Part shown: positions 61,201 to 64,000 of the stretch, piece after piece
Layout: each line of letters opens with the position of its first letter
Numbering within the stretch: position 1 is the first letter of the stretch
Assembly (NCBI RefSeq): GCF_004458765.1
Contig: NZ_SPJX01000167.1
Coordinates: 248,001-312,000, forward strand
From: Microvirga pakistanensis
GTDB lineage: Bacteria > Pseudomonadota > Alphaproteobacteria > Rhizobiales > Beijerinckiaceae
Direction of reading: 5' to 3'
Length of the DNA stretch: 64,000 bases
Notes under the pieces: model-generated
Seen by the model: only the letters and a program-made list of their open reading frames with translations
Told to the model about the DNA's origin: nothing
Databases searched by the model: none
Position numbers and translations under genes: made by a program

Positions 61201-61743
61201 AACACCCGCCGGGTTCAAGATCGGGATCATCACGTCGACGAAGTGGAATTCGGATTGATGAGCGACGGTGGAGGATTCCGCCGTATGGTCATCGCCCATC
61301 AGGGCGAGCACGCCGCCGTGTTTCGAGGAACCCGCCATGTTAGCATGACGGAACACGTCGCCCGAGCGGTCGACACCCGGGCCCTTGCCGTACCAGAGAC
61401 CGAACACGCCGTCGTACTTGCCGTCGCCGCGGAGCTCGGCCTGCTGCGAGCCCCAGATAGCGGTGGCCGCGAGTTCCTCGTTGAGCCCGGGCTGGAAGAC
61501 GATGTTCGAGGCGTCCAGCCATTTCCTGGCCCGCCAGAGGTTCTGGTCCAGGCCGCCGATGGGCGAGCCGCGATAGCCCGACACGAAGCCCGCCGTGTTG
61601 AGGCCGGCCAGCCTGTCCCGCTCGCGCTGCATCAGCAGCATGCGAATGACTGCCTGGGTGCCCGTGATGAACACGTGATCCTTGGTGAGATCGTACTTGT
61701 CGTCGAGCGTAACGCTGCGCAGCGCCACATGACCTGCGGCCAT
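58240..61743 (-). CDS. Indolepyruvate ferredoxin oxidoreductase, fused alpha-beta form
   Basis: This 1167-residue enzyme decarboxylates aryl-pyruvates oxidatively to aryl-acetyl-CoA using TPP, CoA and an iron-sulphur electron acceptor. The alpha part (about 1-720) has SGYRGSPIGGLDQ, GIGCHYMVQWMD, the TPP motif NLGDGTYNHSG and the cysteine motifs CEACGDCSVQSNC and CNKDFSCVKGFCPSF. The beta/gamma-type part (about 735-930) begins VTGVGGTGVVTIGAILG. A C-terminal domain (about 950-1160) belongs to this long bacterial class, which works in aerobes. It is monocistronic, with an operator-like palindrome 70-90 bases upstream. Confidence 0.93.
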   Translation of the reverse strand: MAAGHVALRSVTLDDKYDLTKDHVFITGTQAVIRMLLMQRERDRLAGLNTAGFVSGYRGSPIGGLDQNLWRARKWLDASNIVFQPGLNEELAATAIWGSQQAELRGDGKYDGVFGLWYGKGPGVDRSGDVFRHANMAGSSKHGGVLALMGDDHTAESSTVAHQSEFHFVDVMIPILNPAGVQEILDYGLYGYAMSRFCGTWVAFKCVKDNIESTASVDGSLDRVKIVMPEDFVMPPGGLNIRSRDGVLDQEARLQDFKRDAMLAFVRANNLNRIVLSGGRNPKIGVITVGKSYLDVREALNELGLDEVKANDMGLRLYKVACPWPLSQRELLEFAQGLDKVIVVEEKRSLIEVQLREELYGTANQPLCIGKKDEAGNWLFPVKGALDPNDIAIVIGERLLAYHNNDDLRGRVARLRHAQEILKVTGDVATRVPHFCSGCPHNTSTKVPEGMRAYAGIGCHYMVQWMDRSTDGFTQMGGEGANWIGEAPFSKRGHVFQNLGDGTYNHSGVLALRWSIHTKTNVTYKILFNDAVAMTGGQKHEGGLTVDMIARQVREEGVERIALVTDEPHKYPKSIRWPAGMTIHHRDELDAVQRELAQIPGVTVMIYDQTCASEKRRRRKRGEFPDPDKRVIINDLVCEACGDCSVQSNCVAVQPVETEFGRKRQIDQSNCNKDFSCVKGFCPSFVTVHGAKVKKVAPETVSTDGMALAPLPDPVLPAIDRTFNVIVTGVGGTGVVTIGAILGMAAHLEGKGLGMIDMAGLAQKGGAVYSHVRLANHQDEIHAIRVSAESAHLVLGCDLVVTGTKKVLASVKQGQTALVVNTAEVMPGEFTRNADFSLPTERLKRAIKGAAGDEGVAFVDATAIATALLGNAIAANMFMLGYAYQTGRVPLSAAAIEKAIELNGEAVKMNLAAFHWGRRAAAEPELIASMTGELKAPTESRRLSETLDEAIARRQEFLSAYQSKRYGKRYRTLVDRVREAEAKAVPGSTALTDAVARSLFKLMAYKDEYEVARLYTNGDFERQVAATFEGENLRYEFHMAPPVLARRDPATGVPKKMSFGPWMMKAMRVLAKFKSLRGTPLDVFGYTHERRTERQLIRAFEGRIEDILAKLDADNHALAVGLATIPQKIRGFGHIKERNLEKAKAEEADLLAKFRAVPQPRLPIAAE

Positions 61744-61810
61744 GCCGTTCCTCCTTGGAGCCCTCTGCCCCGCCCGCCGGTTGCTCCGGTTCTGGTAGGT
61801 TTCTGGAATT

Positions 61811-61831
61811 TATGTCAGTAATGCTGACATA
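61811..61831. promoter_or_regulatory. 21-bp operator-like palindrome between the IOR and DUF1007 genes
   Basis: TATGTCAG (61811-61818) and CTGACATA (61824-61831) are perfect inverted arms with a 5-base spacer, in the divergent gap of 214 bases. The centre is 78 bases from the IOR start and 137 from the DUF1007 start. The size fits a dimeric MarR, TetR or Lrp-type regulator. No regulator gene is adjacent. Confidence 0.5.
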
Positions 61832-61957
61832 TTCTCTAGGTCACGTCAATCAAGCGATTCGGCCCGCAGCCTTCGTTTCGCCTCCATTAACCCTGAAGCG
61901 TCTAGATCCTGGTTCGGCTCCCGGACACCCCGGAAGCGTCGCTTTAGAAGTCAACGC

Positions 61958-62608
61958 ATGAACGTCCGCCTTGGTCCCATCCTCTGCCTCGTGCTCCTTC
62001 TGACAGGGCTCAGCGCCCCGGCCCTCGCGCATCCCCATGTGTGGATCACCGCCAAGGCGGAGGTGATGTTCGGTCCCGACGGCAAGGTCGCGGGCATTCG
62101 CCACCAATGGACCTTCGACGAGGCCTATACGGCCTATGTCACGCAGGGGCTGGACAAGGACGGCGACGGCAAGCTGACGTCGGAGGAGCTGCAGGACCTG
62201 GCCAACGAGAACGCGGGCAGCCTCTCGGATTTCGAGTACTTCACGACCCTGAAGGTGCATGGCAAGCCGCAGGCGTTCAGCGACCCGCGGGACGCTCGGA
62301 TGACCATGAGCGGGAATCAGGTCACCATGACCTTTCTGCTGCCGTTGAAGGCCCCCGCCCCGGTGACCGGAGTCATGGCCGTCGAGATCGACGACCCCAC
62401 TTTCTTCGTCTATTTCAGTCTCACCGATCAAACCTCCGTGACCCTGGCCAATGCCCCTCAAGGCTGCGTCACGAATATCGCCAAGGCCAAGCCGCTCGAT
62501 TCCGCCATGCTCAAGATCCTGCAGGACGAGGGCGCGATCCAGCAGGCGGCGCCGGGCGCGAATTTCAGCGTGGAGTATTCCAACAAGGCGATCATCGCAT
62601 GTCCGTGA
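61958..62608 (+). CDS. DUF1007 periplasmic protein with EF-hand-like loop
   Basis: This 216-residue protein has a signal peptide (1-24, ending APALA) and a mature N-terminus HPHVWITAKAEV, whose two histidines could bind metal. An EF-hand-type loop DKDGDGKLTSEE lies at about 67-78. DUF1007 proteins are usually encoded next to NicO/RcnA-type exporters and are thought to be their periplasmic metal-binding partners. Its 3' end overlaps the exporter gene by 10 bases, so coupling is tight. Confidence 0.88.
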   Translation: MNVRLGPILCLVLLLTGLSAPALAHPHVWITAKAEVMFGPDGKVAGIRHQWTFDEAYTAYVTQGLDKDGDGKLTSEELQDLANENAGSLSDFEYFTTLKVHGKPQAFSDPRDARMTMSGNQVTMTFLLPLKAPAPVTGVMAVEIDDPTFFVYFSLTDQTSVTLANAPQGCVTNIAKAKPLDSAMLKILQDEGAIQQAAPGANFSVEYSNKAIIACP

Positions 62609-63627
62609 CGTCCGCTTCGCTTGTCTCGTCCGCCCCGGGTCAGACGCGGTTCTGGCAGAGGCTCGTCCTGATGGCGCTGGCAACCGCCACCGTGGCGGCA
62701 GCCATGGGGCTGCTCGCGCTCTGGCTCGGTCCCATCCATGCGCCGGCGCCTCGCAGCCCCTTCGGCATGGGCATTCGGGAGGCCGCGCCGTCAGGCGATC
62801 TCGGGACCTGGCTCCTGTCCGTGCAATCCGGCTTCTACGCCAGCCTTCAGGCGAGCGTGCGCGCCATGAAGGAGAGCGGCGGAGCCCTCGGCTCGCTCCT
62901 CGCCGTCGGCTTCGCCTACGGCGTCTTCCATGCGGCCGGTCCGGGGCACGGGAAGAGCGTGATCTCGGCCTATCTGGTGGCCGACGAGAAGGCCCTACGC
63001 AAAGGCTTCGCCTTGAGCTTCGCGGCGGCCTTCGTGCAGGCGGCGGTCGCCATTCTCATCGTGGGCGCGGTCAATCTGGTCCTGCGCGCCACGGCCTCCA
63101 CCATGAACAAGCTCGCCATGAACGTGGAGCTCGCGAGCTTCATCGCGATCGCGGTGCTCGGGCTCGTGATCACATGGCGCAAGAGCGGCAAGGTCCTGGG
63201 CGTGCTGGCGCTCGCACGCAATCCTCTGGCCCCAGCGCAGGAGGATGGCTGCGACCATGTGCACATGCCGCCGCCCGACGAGATCAGCCGCCTCACCCGC
63301 TGGCGCGACATGGCGGGCGTGGCGCTCGCCGCTGGCATCCGTCCCTGCTCAGGGGCACTGATCGTCCTCGTCTTCTCCCTGGCCCAGGGCCTCTTCGCGG
63401 CGGGCATCGCCGCCACCTTCGCCATGGCCCTCGGCACCGCGCTCACCACCAGCGCCATTGCGGCGGTCGCAGTCTTCGCCAAGACCGTGGCCCTGAGGAT
63501 CGCCGGTGGACGGGGAGCTTCGGGGGCCATCGCGGTCGCCGGGCTCGAATTGCTGGCAGCCGCCTTCGTCCTGGTGCTGGGCGCAAGCCTGCTCATCGGT
63601 CTTTGGAGCACGACAGGCCGCTTCTGA
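62599..63627 (+). CDS. NicO/RcnA-type nickel-cobalt (or zinc) exporter
   Basis: This 342-residue inner-membrane transporter has six or seven spans. The family motif HAAGPGHGKSVISAY (about 113-127) carries the conserved histidines. A cytoplasmic loop with CDHVHMPPPDE (about 216-226) replaces the longer His-rich loop of E. coli RcnA, and AAGIRPCSGALIVLVF is the second signature. The metal could be Ni, Co or Zn. ATG 62599 is chosen because it overlaps the DUF1007 gene end; frames further upstream lie in its shadow. Confidence 0.88.
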   Translation: MSVTSASLVSSAPGQTRFWQRLVLMALATATVAAAMGLLALWLGPIHAPAPRSPFGMGIREAAPSGDLGTWLLSVQSGFYASLQASVRAMKESGGALGSLLAVGFAYGVFHAAGPGHGKSVISAYLVADEKALRKGFALSFAAAFVQAAVAILIVGAVNLVLRATASTMNKLAMNVELASFIAIAVLGLVITWRKSGKVLGVLALARNPLAPAQEDGCDHVHMPPPDEISRLTRWRDMAGVALAAGIRPCSGALIVLVFSLAQGLFAAGIAATFAMALGTALTTSAIAAVAVFAKTVALRIAGGRGASGAIAVAGLELLAAAFVLVLGASLLIGLWSTTGRF

Positions 63628-63741
63628 GGGTCCCGGGAGGGTTGCGCCGGAAGCAAAGCTGCGGCTGCGCGCCTGCCCTCCGGTGCGTTGCTGCACCTGC
63701 GAAGGACCGCTATAGCGGGCCGATCCCTCGGAGGTTGGAAA

Positions 63742-64000
63742 TTGAGCGCGTCCGCCCCATCGTCGACCCATGCCCATCGCCTGCACGAGGATGTCGTCGC
63801 CGGGCTCACGGGCACCCTGATCGTGGCCCTCGGCATCGCCTTTCTGTCGAAAGCCACGCTGCTTACCGGCGGCACGGCCGGGCTTGCGCTGCTGCTGCAA
63901 TACGCGACCGGCTTCGAGTTCGGGCCGCTCTTCCTCGTCGTGAACCTGCCCTTCTATGCCCTCTCCATCCTGCGGATGGGCTGGAAGTTGACGATCCGGA
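63742..64000 (+). CDS. YitT family membrane protein, N-terminal part (runs off the right edge)
   Basis: The frame opens at TTG 63742 with GGAGG at about 63730 and stays open for 86 codons to the edge. The first 20 residues are polar (SASAPSSTHAHRLHED). Membrane segments follow (LTGTLIVALGIAFLSKATLL, GPLFLVVNLPFYALSILRMG), with the GGTAGLALLLQYATG motif typical of YitT/DUF161 proteins. The function of the family is poorly known. A 12-bp palindrome CCGCTATAGCGG lies just upstream (63707-63718). Confidence 0.72.
   Translation, partial: MSASAPSSTHAHRLHEDVVAGLTGTLIVALGIAFLSKATLLTGGTAGLALLLQYATGFEFGPLFLVVNLPFYALSILRMGWKLTIR

Overview
The window is high-GC chromosomal DNA from an alphaproteobacterium, most likely a member of the Hyphomicrobiales (Methylobacteriaceae/Microvirga-like; the genus is an inference). 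The evidence is a rhizobial-type glpSTPQUV glycerol importer, a gapR (DUF2312)-DUF1244 cluster beside pyk, the cell-cycle regulator cpdR, two HWE-type sensor kinases, a ROSE RNA thermometer in front of an hsp20 gene, and GAGCATCG-type intergenic palindromes. I see no phage, insertion sequence, CRISPR array or obvious island; this is mostly ordinary core chromosome.

Layout. 1-2.4 kb: the start of an unknown gene, a 46-residue membrane microprotein and a PAS/HWE kinase. 2.4-11 kb: a glycerol operon on the minus strand (glpR, then glpD-glpS-glpT-glpP-glpQ-glpU-glpV). As read, glpD carries a one-base frameshift near codon 28. 11-14 kb: a multi-PAS GGDEF-EAL protein. 14-20.4 kb: glutamine-dependent NAD synthetase and a MocR-type regulator, then a convergent four-gene operon (49-residue ORF, VOC protein, PEP mutase/isocitrate lyase-like protein, alpha/beta hydrolase) whose promoter region shares an 11-base sequence with the regulator's. 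20.3-21 kb: a gene-free stretch with strong inverted repeats. 21-26.6 kb: gapR, DUF1244, an N-formylglutamate amidohydrolase, an EamA exporter, DUF1036, pyruvate kinase and a hydrolase. 26.6-29.4 kb: a TPR protein whose start codon lies inside a perfect terminator hairpin, rpmJ, tRNA-Val(GAC), cpdR and a second N-formylglutamate amidohydrolase-like gene. 29.4-34.4 kb: an MFS transporter, hisN, a lysophospholipase-like hydrolase overlapping hisN antisense, hsp20 with its ROSE element, and threonine aldolase. 34.4-41.2 kb: gltBD behind a 600-base leader. 41.2-50 kb: cell envelope and sugar nucleotide genes (SGNH protein, MltB-like transglycosylase, galE, galU, kdsD), a GST, an NfeD/paraslipin pair and AlaX. 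50-57 kb: hemH, a second HWE kinase, a 5'-nucleotidase, ung and an aromatic/aspartate aminotransferase. 57-64 kb: a DUF2243 membrane protein, a giant fused indolepyruvate oxidoreductase, DUF1007 plus a NicO metal exporter, and the start of a YitT-like gene.

How the genes work together. glpRDSTPQUV would import glycerol and oxidise glycerol 3-phosphate, apart from the apparent glpD lesion; the kinase glpK is not in view. gltBD assimilates ammonium. galE, galU and kdsD supply sugar precursors for surface polysaccharide. The aminotransferase and the indolepyruvate oxidoreductase could form an aromatic amino acid catabolic route. The most unusual items are regulatory: the terminator/start-codon overlap at 27.2 kb, the ROSE thermometer, the complementary degenerate ATPase motifs of GlpS and GlpT, the MocR-associated operon, and operator-like palindromes at 14.1 and 61.8 kb.
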